DNA of 64,000 nt from Patagioenas fasciata. Lineage: Eukaryota > Chordata > Aves > Columbiformes > Columbidae. The stretch covers positions 52,770,398 through 52,834,397 of the forward strand of contig NC_092521.1 in NCBI RefSeq assembly GCF_037038585.1, written 5' to 3'. Position numbers and translations under genes: made by a program. Of this stretch, positions 46,674 through 60,500 are shown piece by piece. Below the pieces are notes generated by a model. That model did no database searches and was not told where the DNA came from. It saw only the letters and a program-made list of their open reading frames with translations. Positions within the stretch are counted from its first letter, which is position 1. Each line of letters starts with the position of its first letter.

Positions 46674-49600
46674 CTAGAAAAAAAAAAAAGAAAGTTATTG
46701 GTTTATAGACACTGCAGGGAAAAATGGATATAAATATGATCTCAAAGTGTCAGTGAACATGGAGAGAGCAGACATAAGGAGGACGCTGTTAGCCACAGAG
46801 CTCCCAAAACACCAATGCATGTGCCATGGAAATACCTTGCTTATCAGTGCCCTCTGTTCCTACTGATGTAAGTAGCAGAATTGGCAGTAGAGGGAAAAAC
46901 ATCATCTATTTGTCAAGGTCCTCCTTACTCTTTTTAGGGTTGTTTTCTCCAGTATCTTTTCAACTCACTGTTCTGAGTCCTGTGGGAACAAGTCCTTCCA
47001 CCAAAACATTTGTTATATTCATGGCTTCCAAACAAGACTCAAAAGGATGATGAGTCTCCAGCCATTTATCATAGCTAAACTGTACTTCATGTGTTTTTTT
47101 TGCAATTGTTTTCTGTCTCTCTGCCCTGTCCTACTGTATTCACCAAGCGTATGTAGAATTTTAAACTACATTTTTCTGATCAGAAAGTGATCCCCAAACC
47201 ATCCTAGGTCAAAGTCTGTTTATGTTCACCATACTGAGACTTGTGTATTTTTTAAAATGTCTTACTTGGTTGCACAGACTTCCCAGATACTTTGAAATGC
47301 TTTGTAAGCTGCAGAAAACTTACTTAAAACATTTTGTCACCCAAACGTCTCATCATATATCTATCTGTTCTGGGAAGAAAAAAAGCTTAATTTTACACAC
47401 ATGTAATGAAGTCAGTGGCTGAAGTCTGTCAGTCAGTAGGAGTACTTAAAGGAAAGTGTAACTATAAATGTTTACAACAACAGAGACTATAAAAAAGTTT
47501 TAAGGACTCCTCTTTTAATATTTTGAAGGCTGTGTTCTCTTTGTGCTACTATATGGATTTAGAAACTTAGCTTGAGCTTCCCAGGTTAAAAACTATTGTC
47601 CTATGTATACAGAATTACATGGGGATAAAAAGCCTCTTCCTTTAAGGGATAGTTGGCAGCTCTGCATTACTGAAGTCCTGGAATGCTTTCAAATGAGGAA
47701 AGAAAGTCCATTAAGAACAAAAAGCAATCACGATATGCTCTATTTTTTAAGAAAATAAATGCAGGCATGAACCTGTGCAAAGTTCAGACACAACGTTAAC
47801 ATAAATTCTTATTAACAGTAATCATATGGCAAGAAATTATTCATCAGATCATTTTAATTGGCAGACGTCTATGCCACCCACATAAAAGGTAACTCTACTA
47901 CAGCTGTTCTGCTCTCTGTTTGCGCTGTACGTGCTTGTCGAGCCAGAAGCCATTATGGTATTAATTTGACTAGCTCAGATCCATATGCCTCACATCTCCC
48001 GATAGCTGTAGGAATAGTTATAGCGTAAAAGGTGCTTCCAGGGCATGAAATCACATGGGATTTTTTTTTTTTAGGGGCTCTAAGTTGCTGATAACATGTC
48101 TGAACCCATGTTAAACACGTTGAATGCTAAATGGAAAAAGTGTTTCAGTGAGGTAGTGAGCGTTTTGAAACTATGATTCACTTCTGAAGAAGCAGACGGA
48201 AAACAGAGCATCTTTGAGAGAAAAGATGGCTAATAATGAACTTGTCAAATTTTAACTCTGGGGAAGTGAATAGTTGATAGGGGTTAAGGGTGTTTTTTAA
48301 AGTCATTATGACAAGTATCTGGAAAGAAAAGGAAGTCTGACAATTTTACAAAGGGGGTTGTGAATGTTTTATTGTTCTTCCCTGGTTTTGATGCTGCCAA
48401 AATGCATTTGTTGCTCGACCACATTCAGGTGAATCAGCTGCCGTTGCTCCAGCACAACCTTTTACTGCAGGACTTACAGAGAACTTTGCAGGCTGCTGCT
48501 TGGGTGATGACATCCCAGAAACCACCCAGGTGGTTCGTGGTCTGGAGAATGTTCTCTGACTGTGGAAATGCAAACTGGAATTCACCGCTGAAGGATTCAA
48601 AGCACATACGCATATATCCAGGTAATGCTTTGGGAAGCCTGTGCCAAAGTTGTCTAACAGATTTGTGTGCAATGTTACTTTGCAATTCAGCAAAGCATAA
48701 ATTGCCCCATTTAAAATACGCTAGGCAAGGTCATTGTGGAGCTCTTGGGGAGATGCCAGCGCCTTCAGGACATCCCAGCAAGACACGTAAGTATCATTTT
48801 TCCAACACAGCAGAAATAGGGAAATGATAATGAAACACACTGGAAAAGTGCTCTTAGGTAGGAGAAAGCACTTCAAAAATAAAAAGCAGGCCTTAACAAG
48901 ACTGATCCCCGCATCACTGGCCATCCCTTGCCAGAAAGAGAGTCAATAGCAACTGGTTGTGTGATTTTGTCTTATTGACAGCTACTGAGCACTCTGGACA
49001 CAGCAGTACAAATACAGAACTGCCTGATTAAGATGTCTTTTATTCTGTTGGTAAATGTACTCAATGAGGAGTCTAATCCGCACTGCAATGAAAGATGTTT
49101 GCGTTCAGCTAATTAAATCTGAAGTTATTCTTAAGAGAGGGAGAGAATTGACAAGTCATACGGTGAAATTGTAAAGAGAAACAGCAAACGTTCTTTTAAC
49201 AAGTCAAAACAAATCCTCAGTTTCCTGGAGTCACGCAGCACATACTGTACAGCTCTGGAGAAGCAGAGTGTGCAAGTCATAAAAGAACCCCAGGCACTTC
49301 ATTACTGGCAATGATGTCAGCTCCCGCCACTCCTCTGCAGAAACGACAACAAAACAATGCTTGGGCCGCCGCCGCTGTCGGAGGCAGCTGCTCTCTAAAT
49401 GTCGTAGCTGGCTGAGCCTCCAGAAGGCTGAAGCACAACAAGGAAAGGGATTCGGTGCATCAGTTTTCCTCCGGGCGCTTTCAAGAACCTGGCAACTTGT
49501 GGCATGGCAACCTGAAGGACCTGCCGGCGTTTCAAGTGGCTACGGTATTTTACATGCTGAGCTGCTTGAAAACAAAAGGAGAGCTCCCTAAGGAAAATGA

Positions 49601-52600
49601 CAAAACCTTGGCGCTCTCCTTGTGCAGTCAAGAGAGCCTGAGCGTTCAGTCAGTGTGGGAAGAGCACATCACATCTTTGCTTTCTGTCCCCGTGGGCAAA
49701 GGGGAAGCTCATCCATCCAGATGTCCCGCAGCACAGATGGACTGCCTGGTGGGAGGACTCAGAAGGAGAAGATTACAGGATCATGGGACGCGTGAAGAAG
49801 ATGGAGAAGTCCTCACTTCACACACGAGGTTCTTTCAAAGGGCTTTGCACATGAAAGTTAAATTCACATCAGGAAGTAAACTGAAAGGGCTGTATAAATT
49901 CTCTTATAAATATGTTCTTGGACGTGGATCAAGGAGCAAAGTTCTGTATGGAAACCGATCTAACTGGAGAGTCAAGTTGAAGTAGACTCGTTTTTCATTA
50001 AAAATGTTTAGACATGGATTTAATCAGAAATAACTTTTTCTGAATAGCAAATGTGTATATAAACCCTCCATTTGGCACAATATGGAGAAGCTTTTCGTAT
50101 TTTCCAGAGCGCACATGCTGCTGGAGCAGGTATACATTCCTCTCCTAGGGCATAGGCAAGGTTTAATCCTGAAACTAGTTAAGTCGTGCAAAAATCCTCT
50201 GACTCTCAAAGCAACTTGAATCAGGCCCACCATTTCCAGCTGTATCAACCCACTAGGAAGTGCTCTCCTTTTTGTTTTGATCTTTATTCTATTTCTGTGG
50301 CCTGCCTTTGGGTTACAGTTTAATCCCAAATACCTAGTAAAAAAGCACTTTCTCCAGATTAATTAAAAAAAAAAAAAAAAGAAGTAAAGAAGTCACGGTG
50401 TTTGTCCTCCTAGCCAGTATTTCCAAACAACTAGCTCATGGGACAGGAATTTGGAACAGGGAGTGTCAACCACCCAGTTCAGAAGGAAGTCTAATGATAA
50501 AAAAAATAATCCCAGATTGCATAATAATAAAGGCTTGAATTTGAATGTTTCATTGTAAGAGCACTTCAGTTGTTTAAACATGCTCACTAGGGAGATGAGC
50601 CCTCGGGAACAAACATCAGCACGCAAGCACAGATTTTTAGCTCAGTGAATGGGTGCTCAGGAGAACCCCAAGGCAGATTAATATTTGTGAAGAGATCAAA
50701 TTCATGCAGTACTTTGAACAGTTCAAGTGATGAGATATGTAAGCAATATCTTTCTAATTTGGCAGTCCCACATAAGCTTGGTTAGCAAACACGAGAATAA
50801 ATGAAAGTGCAAATTTAAATTTAATTAAAATAACAGTGGTTCTTTTGAGAAAAGGACTAACTCCACAGTTTGAAATTAGCAGCAAAGGGCACAACTTGTG
50901 CAGAACTAAGCATTAAGGCACAAGGCAGTAGTTCCTCCACCTTCTTCTGATTTACTGCCAACAGGTGTGTTAACAGCAGTGCCCTTGCATCTCACATGGC
51001 TGCAACACAACGCACAGATGTGGGCACGTCCACGCAGACCTGAGCCTCACAACTGCAGCCCCTGAGCTCCCCACACAGAGGGGCAGTGCTTGATTTGGCT
51101 TGTTAGACTCACAGAGCTATTATTCACCTTACCGTGCACTTATATCCTTGCTTTGATGAGGTTTGGGGAGGAATGCTTGGAAATGGAGTTTCAGATCCTG
51201 CGTTGTTATTTTTTACATGAAAAAATATTGGTATGAAAATGGAGTGTGCATTTTCTTAATAAAAAACTATTTTCAGATAGCAGATGGCTTCTGAGGATGC
51301 AGAGATTTACTATTAAAAGCAAACTGAAATAAAGATTTTCATAAGAAGTTCTAAAATACCCAAAGGAATAACACCAGAGTGAGTTATGGATGTAATTATC
51401 CCAAATGAGAACTACTGAAATCTCTGTACCACTCCATCAGGAGTTCTGCCAAGGCCGTACTTTTTTGGTATCCCCACCACTGACAAACCAGTTATCCAAC
51501 AAAAGCCTAAGCTAGACTGGATTTGGAAACGGGCATAACTGATAACTAAAATCCTGCAAAAATCTAAACAAAGGTATCTAAACTATCTTTACTGCACTCA
51601 TTAGCACCACTCTGAAGTTTAAAAGCTGGTGCTGGTGATCTGTTCATAAATCTGGACATACTGTTTGCAAGTAGGGTGCCTCAAGTTTCCCAGCTGGGTA
51701 CGGTAAGGGACCTCCTGAAACCTAAGAAAGGGGTGAGACTAAATATGGCTCATCCTGCATCTCAAATGGATCGAGTTAGAAAATCTGCATGTGCATAGTC
51801 AGTGGATGACTGGTGACTATTTCTCTAGCGGATTTTTTTTTCTTTTAATATCTGCTGCTGTAAGCTGCTGATGCCAGTCAAAAGTTTCATTGCTATCCCA
51901 GGGAAGCTGAATTAGTGTACAGAGAACAGGCGAGACATCCAAAGGTGTCCGCTAAATGCAGTGTATCACTAGGCTATTGCCACAAATTATGGATGCACAG
52001 ACAAAATTCAGTGTCTGTAGGCTTCCTATGAGACCCACTTCATTCCTTGTACTCTATAGCCACAGCTGAACTTCTCTATACATAAAAATTACCGGTATGT
52101 TAACAGGACACAACTTAAGCAATTCAACTCATTTGGCCTCAAAGCCGAGAAGTCTGTAAACAACTGAAGCTCTGGAAAAAAGATTTCACATAAATGGAAA
52201 GTTATTACCCAAAGTGGATCATTGCTAGGATGGCTTATAATACTTTACTCCTCAAACCTGTGATCTTTACTGCTGTCAAGCTGTTAAAACTCAGCTAAAA
52301 TCAAACATGGTAAGAAATTCATAAGCTCTGTGAATATCAGTACATTCATCTTATGGAAAACAGAGGAAACCTTGTGAAATATGGTAGTTTATTCCACTTA
52401 GACCAAGAAAGTGCAACAGTAAATAAATGTAATAATATGCAGTTTGATGAAATCAGATCCTTTTCCCATCTATTTTCCAGGAAGCAACTTCACTTGTGCT
52501 TTGATATAACACTTTGTTATGTGTTACTGCAGCACTCTCACATTCCAGAATTTGCATCTCTTTCCCTCTGGCAATACTGCTAACAAAACAAAATGGGCAT

Positions 52601-54471
52601 TTTTTTTTTTTAAATGTGGAGTTGTACTAACCCAATACAGACACATATATTTAAGTAGCTGTTTAAGTAAAATTGCAGTGCAAGAACCAAAACCTGGATT
52701 TTCAGAAACACAAGGGATTGAACTTTCTGCACATATCTAGTCAACCTAGCTAGGAAGTTGTATTTTAAAAGTTTAAAATCCAAGCACACTCTGAAAAATT
52801 AGTCATTTTTTTTGACCACTGAGGAGTGGTTGGATACAAAGACTTGGGCTGCAAGTGCACATTGCAAGCTTTTAGGGCTAATAACTTGAAAACCTGCCTC
52901 TTGTTTACGTTTCTGAACTGGATCTGGGTTCCTGAAAACCTGATCTGAACTGTGAATACACAACCTAATTTCCAGACTACACCAGTAGCTCTTTCCACAT
53001 ATAGTTGCACAGCAAGCGTGCCATAGTGAAGCCATTTGGTTTGGGGATATTACCATAGGTGCTATTTCTTGAAATAGTAATTCAGTATTTGTAACTATTG
53101 GTGCTGGACATATTAATATACTCCTCTATGTACGGTTTCTCTTCAGTTACAGACGGGATATTTAATATCTGAGCAGCCAATACATAGGAGACTTGAATCC
53201 TATCGAACCTGGAGATATATCGGGGCAGATGTGTGGTCAGAACTGAGCCCACATGTTACTCATGAATCAAGTACTGTGTGTTGTGCCCTCCATTCCTGTT
53301 CATTTATAAGCCCTGCATTTTGTCCTTCCTGATCCTCTGCTGCCAGTCTCTCATCCTTCCTCCCATGTTGGCAATGGAGATGACTGACGAGTTTATCAGT
53401 CAATCATTTTAGGATGAGCTTGTGATGAATTTGATGGAGAAATTGCAGGCTGAAATTGTACAGCTTTTGTCATGTAGGAGGTTGGACTAGAGAGTAATTA
53501 GGATTCCCCTCTTTCAAATCTGTGAATCCCAGAAACTAACCTGTGAACCTGGAGGAGACTTAAGCAAGCCAATTATCCCTGAGTAATCTGATCATGTAGC
53601 CTTTAAGCTAGCTAGATATTAACGTAGTTGGACATCACTGTTTTCAACATTATTGCAAGGATTTTCTTTTTAAACTCTTCACTGCAACTTTCGAAAAGCA
53701 GTATTTGGCTGGGGTATTGACACTTCAAAGTGTGATTCCCGTATAAAAAAGAAATGACTGTGAAAGTTGTTCCCTCTTCCTCAATCTGGAAATGTACGTT
53801 CTTTGTTTGCTGCGGTTAGCAAACAAAGCAAGCTTCTACTGGTTTTTATTCCCAGTGGTTTTATGAATACTTAATAAACTTACAGTGAGGCAAGCAGATT
53901 TCTGTATCATTGCACACATTGGCATCAAGCTGGTCTCACAGAATTTGATTACTGATGCATCTAAATTGGTTTAGATGTTAATAGTTTAAATTACTACAAA
54001 CCCACCCTTAATGTGGACACATTTAGAAGAGGATATGACTGATAAGGTTTGGGTTTGTTTTTTTTTTTTCAAACTTCAGTGAAACGGCAGTGGAAATAAG
54101 AGTGGCTCAAAGAGTTTATCCCAATTAACTGCATCAGTTCACTGCTTTAAAACCGATTTCCTTTCATGCCATGGTATGCAAACAAGCTGTACATTGTTAT
54201 CAGTTACATCCAGTTGAATTCACTGAAAACTGTACAGTATACTTTGACCTGATGACCATTTGTGAAGTTTAAGAGCCTTCTTCAGTTTTCTGAGTCAAAG
54301 TCAGTTCTCAGGGTTGCTCTATTGGAACTCATTTTTGCCTGCGTGGTTTGGTTACTTTTATGGCTAGGATTTTTAAAAAGATACAATAAAACACAGAACA
54401 CAGTGAGCAGTTGTTACCAATGGACTTTTCAAAGTTGACCCACGCTGGGGAAGGTCTGCTCTATGAGACAG

Positions 54472-54476
<5 letters not shown>

Positions 54477-54510
<34 letters not shown>

Positions 54511-54540
54511 TCTCTCTCTGTATATATGTATACACACACA
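54477..54540 (+). repeat. Compound TG/TC/TA microsatellite
   Basis: About 16 TG units, then five TC units, then TA-rich sequence ending in CACACA. Confidence 0.93.
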
Positions 54541-57500
54541 TATGGGACAGTTATATTCTCCAGTTATTAGGGCACTGCTATAAACAGCAAGTACAGAAAT
54601 GCAGGTACACCAGTTTTGCATGTTACTCAACCCTGAGGCTGTTCAGAAGCTTTTAAGCAATCGGGAAAGTCACTGCTCTGGCATAGACTATTCAAATGTA
54701 TTTAATACAACCTATATGAGATGGAATTTACTATTTTTGGTATAGTAGCTACCTACTTCATTAAGCAAACTACCTTGTGATGCTGATGAGTATAGGTTGT
54801 GATTCTTCACAGCGGAAAGCACTTTGTCACCTGATCCAGCAAAGGACTCCAATATCTTTACACTCCCATCTTAAAAGGAAGTCTGTGCTTAAGCTTTTTT
54901 TTATTCAGTCCCCAATGGCATCAAGGCTTCATTGCTCTAACGTTGTCTCAGAAGTCTACCTTTCAATTTGTTTTGAGAAATTTATTTTATGCTACTTGAT
55001 ATCTAAGATTGTATTAAATAGTTTGGCTAAGAGTTAAAAGTTATTCAAATGACAGCAATGATGAAGGGCTGCTGTGTTTTAATCAGATATACATTGGGAA
55101 GAAACTGTACAAATGCCAAAGACAAGAAAATAAAAGCCAATGCAAACTAAAAGAAGAATGTGATTGATAAAAGCAACATGAACAACTTTTTAGCTACTAT
55201 AAATTGCAATGAAGCACCACAAGAATGGATTTCTATAATTTCAGTATCGGTTTCAATGTAGTTCGCTATAACTCAAAAGATCTATGCAGATATATCAACA
55301 CACGATGTTATTCTCATAGAGAATTATGAATAAACATAAATGTAGAAAACCAGCATTCAGGAAGAAAAGCATCATGTGGGTATTGAGCAAGAACATCTGT
55401 TCAGCCAGGGAAGTACTGATGTGTTTTTACCCAGCCGGTACTGCATTTTTCAGTGCACTTATTGCTTTTGGGGTGTTCCAGTCCAAGCAGAAGTAGCTAA
55501 AGCAAGCAAGTTATGCTTGTGTATTTCCTAAAAAAACACCCAAACCAGAAGCAAGAGCTGCTTGTAGCAGGAGGAAGGAAGGAAAGAGGGAAAATGATGA
55601 CTAAATTTGTCCTCCGGGCTGAACAGTAACTTGGTCACCTGAGAGAGAGAATTATGACGCAACTCAAAAGTCCTGCCTCCCTCCTGGTCCTGATAAGGTT
55701 ATCAGATGACCTGCTGAAAGTCACCTGTCAGGGCAGATCTTCTAGCGCCATGGGGGAAAATACAATCCCTTCTCAAATGAAGGAAATGCAGACAAAGACT
55801 TTACACAAGAAATTATACTTATCTTTGGCCAAATTTCAGGCAAAATAGCAAATCTGACTCTACTCCGAGGATATTAACATTTTTCATGACCTAGAAAAAA
55901 TTGAATTGTTTGATGAACAAGGCATATGAAAAATGTGTATGAGACACATATTCTCTTTTGAAAGGAATTAAAATCTACACCAAAACCTGATTTCTATCTT
56001 CTCATTTTACATTCAAATTAACAAATTATGTCCTTGCTTAGTGACAGGTTTGAGGTCACTGAGTGACCTCATCCTTTTATCTAATTACTTGCTTTTATAA
56101 CAAGAGTCTTAGTTAATAATGCAACATATCAGCTTAAAATACTGGCTTGGCTTGACAATTCCTAATGATCAGCCTCCGTATCCTGAGCACAAAAAATCTT
56201 GACCACATTTACCTTCACCACAGTGTTCAGATAAGAGCACTTCAATAAATCTGAGCCCCAAAATCAGTTCTTGTTGGGAGTCCTAAACTAGCAAGAGGAC
56301 ACCACCAATTCCCAGAGTACATTTAGACAAAGAAAGAGATGGGGGCCCTGGCACACATGAAAGAGGACAGTCCAGCCCTGTGTTACTTTTGAACAAGATC
56401 TGAGTGAAAGACATTCTCGTTTATTTCCATATATTTATCCATTTATTGAAGAAACGCTTGTAAAACAGGCCTTGAAGAAATTCAGATTCAGTTTGTAGAT
56501 GTCAGACACAAACTCGCATAACTTCCTTGTAGACATCAGCTGTATGTCTCATGATAGTCCAAGTTTTGGTGGTTTTATTTTTTTTCCCCTGCTATTTCTT
56601 TGTTCCTTTTTTTGTTTTTTAAGAAATGGTCAGTTCAAGTAGAGGTAGAAATTTTAAAACTTGCCAACACGATTGTGAAACCCTGATGGCTGAATTCATG
56701 TCGTATCATTCTACTGGCGAAAGTCCGGGGTTTATTTTGCACAATTTCCATAAGGATGAGAAGTATTGTCACATCAAAGTAGAAATGTGAGCAAACTTTT
56801 ATCTCTCAAAACCACATAGTATTTATTTTGTAGTTACAACTTCCTTTAACCAGAGATTTTAGAATTACTGCTTATGGTCTCAGCCTAGGATAAACCTTCC
56901 TTTCCCTAACCTCTAGACGGCAAAGTAATATTAGCATTGCTTACATTTACATAATTGTAAAAAATGAATAATGCATTTTGTACTGGCTTAGTTAAAAGGT
57001 AAACTCCGACGTTTTGTGGGGATAAGTTGAAAGGTAAACCAGGCCATGTACTTAATGTATAAAAAGAGAAAGCAAACGCCCAAATGAATTTTGACACTTC
57101 AAAGTATTTAGACCTTTTGCATCTCTAGTCTACAGAAGTGCTTTCTGAAGATCACAAGCCCAATACCAAATCTTTGTGAACACCAGCAAAGCGAATCCTA
57201 CAAATCCATGCAATTTCACACACACGAAACAATCGTCCATCCCTAAGTGCATGAGATGCAGGACAGGGTCTAGATCAAATGTTAACCAAAGTTTTTGACT
57301 TCTCTCTCTCTAATTTTCTGTCCCAGCCTGAAATGTCCTCTTCTTTAATCATTTCTCTAACATGACCTATTTATTGCATACAGCTATTCCTCCTACAAAT
57401 TTGGTGTTTCTTTTGGAATAAAAAAATCTCAGTGGGTGGCATTCGCCGGTTTGCTGTGATTCAGAGGGTAACCCAAATCTCTGAAGATGCACCCACAGGC

Positions 57501-60500
57501 TTATGGGACATGAAACAGAAAGGAACAATCAGGTCCGGATCCACTTGTCCAAATCAGTCAGTTAAAAAGAAATCAATCAATAAACAAATACAAATATCTG
57601 TGAATGTTCAACAAAAACAAGGGTGCTCAGCAGACCAACCTGCAGCCTGGTTCAACTTAGGCTACTCAGTTTTGCTCTGTTTTGCCCGAAAACTTTTATA
57701 TGACCTCAGTTTCTGTTTGCATGGATGTCTGAAGAATGTCTATCAATACCAGCACCTTTATCTGCCTGGTTAACATTGCTGAGAACATGCGGTTATTCAT
57801 TATTTGTTATTCTCATCAAATGAATGCACAGTCTGAGCAATATCACTGTCAAATGCCAATCACTCAGCACAAAAAGCAAATAACTAAAATGGACAGATGA
57901 TAAATAACCCACAGTCCAGGGTCTGCTATTAATAAATTGTCTGTTAACAAATGATAAAGAAATACACGTGTAATAATGAGGACTGTTCTCAAACAACTTG
58001 GGAACTGTGAAAAATTACAAATTCAAGATTAAAATCAGTTGCAGTGAGTAAATCAGTCAGCTCTCGTTCTTGACAATATTAATATCATTTACTTTTTATC
58101 ACAGGGGATCTAAGAGGATAATACAGAGTGCGTGTAGCTGTAGGTCACAGCAGCATCACCCATGGCTGCACTGCATCCAGCTGAGAGGAGGGTTTCAGGC
58201 TAGCTGGACATTTTCCAAAAGAGCTATTATTCTGGAGTAATTATGTGTTTTGGAAGTGATTTAAGCTAAATCACTACACCCCCACTCTTTATGTGGGATT
58301 AAGCATATCCAGAGAAAGAGTTACTCTGGAATAACCATGGTACTTCTGGAGAAATTCCAGAGTTAGGGAGACTTTGCTGCAGAGAGGAGTGTGGCACCCT
58401 GAGCCAGCAGCCTCCTCCCGTGACCTTTGTTTTCTTCTGAGTCTGTCAAAGCACTGGAAGGTCTGATTCCCTTCAGCATTTAAAAAGCATTTTGGCTGAA
58501 TGACTTGGGTGAAGAAAACAGCAATAAAATGTGTGCACAAACTCGCCTTTTTCTAAAGTTTCTGAGAGCACAGATTTCCCTATCTTCAGAATGATTAGAA
58601 AAAGCATAAACAATGAGATTTTGAGAATTTCAAAGGCAGCTTATTAAATCCACAATGTCAGTCTTTTATGTGTGAAATTGCTGTTTAATCCATGTGTACT
58701 GGGAGTGAAAGCTACTCATAAAATAAAAAGGAACTTTCTTACAGTTTTCCTGAATTTAGTGCTTAGGACTGTGGATGAGTCATATTTTCCCCGTTCAGTT
58801 GAATTTTCTATACATGTCTTGAATGTGCTATGTATTAACAGCCAAGTAGGCCACCACAGCAGTTTTCTTTGAGATTGGGAACCTGCTGATTTGACCTGTT
58901 TATCAAGAGAAAAGTGTCATCTCAACAGGACAAATTGTTTCATATTTTTCCTCCCTATTTTCCGCTTGTGAGCAATTTCTGTTTAACCTCCTAGAGCCAA
59001 GTAAAATGTGACTGGTTTTTGTTTTTTTTTTCTTCTTTTCTAATATTTGTACATAATTCAGGAAGAAACGCAGAAACATTTTTCTTTCTATAAAAGTTTA
59101 AATTGTCAAGTTGGAAAAACATACTCTATGTATGTTCTTTATATATGTCTGTGTAGAATCTCTTTGTGTCGGTTTTTAAGCACATGCAGTGGAATTTAGA
59201 CTCTTAAAAGGGAAAATAAATATCTTTATTTATGAACAACGTTGAAAAGATAAATGGAAAAGTGCTAAACCCATCATGGCAGAAATGAGAAGACAATCAT
59301 TGCCATGCTCACAGGAGAGAATGGACTCGAGCTCTGTTGAGTGTGATAGAGTCCTTCAGGACTGAAGGCACTATTCACTGTAATTTAAGTTAGTATTACT
59401 GTTAAAGAGCTTTCGAGTTTAAAAGTTGCCTGAGCTGCTCTGAAATGCTTGAGAGATTTGCTTTCCTCACTTCTACTGGTACAAGTTAAAAGTAAGACCT
59501 CCTAGACCATTGCATTAGCTTCACTAAGGAGAACTGAGCCAGCAATACTTCCCCCTCTCCCATATGTTATCAAAAGAAAAAAAAATGGGTTAAAAAGGCT
59601 ACTTTTCACATTCTTCAGACTGCTGCATGCCACTTGGTGAAGAACTGAACTTCCCATGAGCTCCACAGCCTCCCACGTGTGAAATTCACCCTACGTGACA
59701 ATTTTAACATCACTTGCATCATTAACACATGTTCTGTCTGCACTTTTTTTTTTTTTTGCACTTTGCCAGATGAGGCGGAGGCTAAATTAATTGTTACTGT
59801 GCACAGGCAATTTTCTAATGAAAACAATATGGGCATTATTATTCTTGGAAATGCATTAGGAAAATCTTACTCCACATTGTATAATACATGTTAGGGTGAC
59901 AGGTAGGTGAGGCACTGAAAGAAGCAAGAAAGAAGAGCAATGACAGTAAATACCTGTGTGCATATACTTGTCTGTATACACAAATACAGCCACTCATGCA
60001 TACACATACAAAGCTCTGTTCATTTTGAACTCATGCCTTTGAGTTTGGCTTTTGTTCTCATTTTATACAATGCAACAATTTTCAAGGCTTGCTTTTCTCC
60101 TGAGCTTTGTTTTATATCTTTGGTTTCTTACAGGGTGCTCCTTTTGGGTAGCATTGTCAGCTTCATCATCATATGACACTGGGAGGGATTATTTGGTCTA
60201 TCCACAGCTTCCACACAATACATGTTAAGTCCTGAAGTATCTTTTAATACTAACTTGTCTCAAACAAGAAACCACCCAAAACTAAAATAAAAAACATAGA
60301 ACTCAAAAGTGAAATGATATGGTAAGGGAGCAGAAGAGCTCCAAGGGCTCAGCCAGTATCATGGATCCTTGTAGATGTGGGTGAAGCTGCCCAGGTGATC
60401 CTTTCTTACAGGAAAACAGGTTTATTTGACACCACAGATTGGAGTTAAGAGGCCAGTGTCCCCAGCATTAACTGATATGGATCCAAATACAACTTACTTC

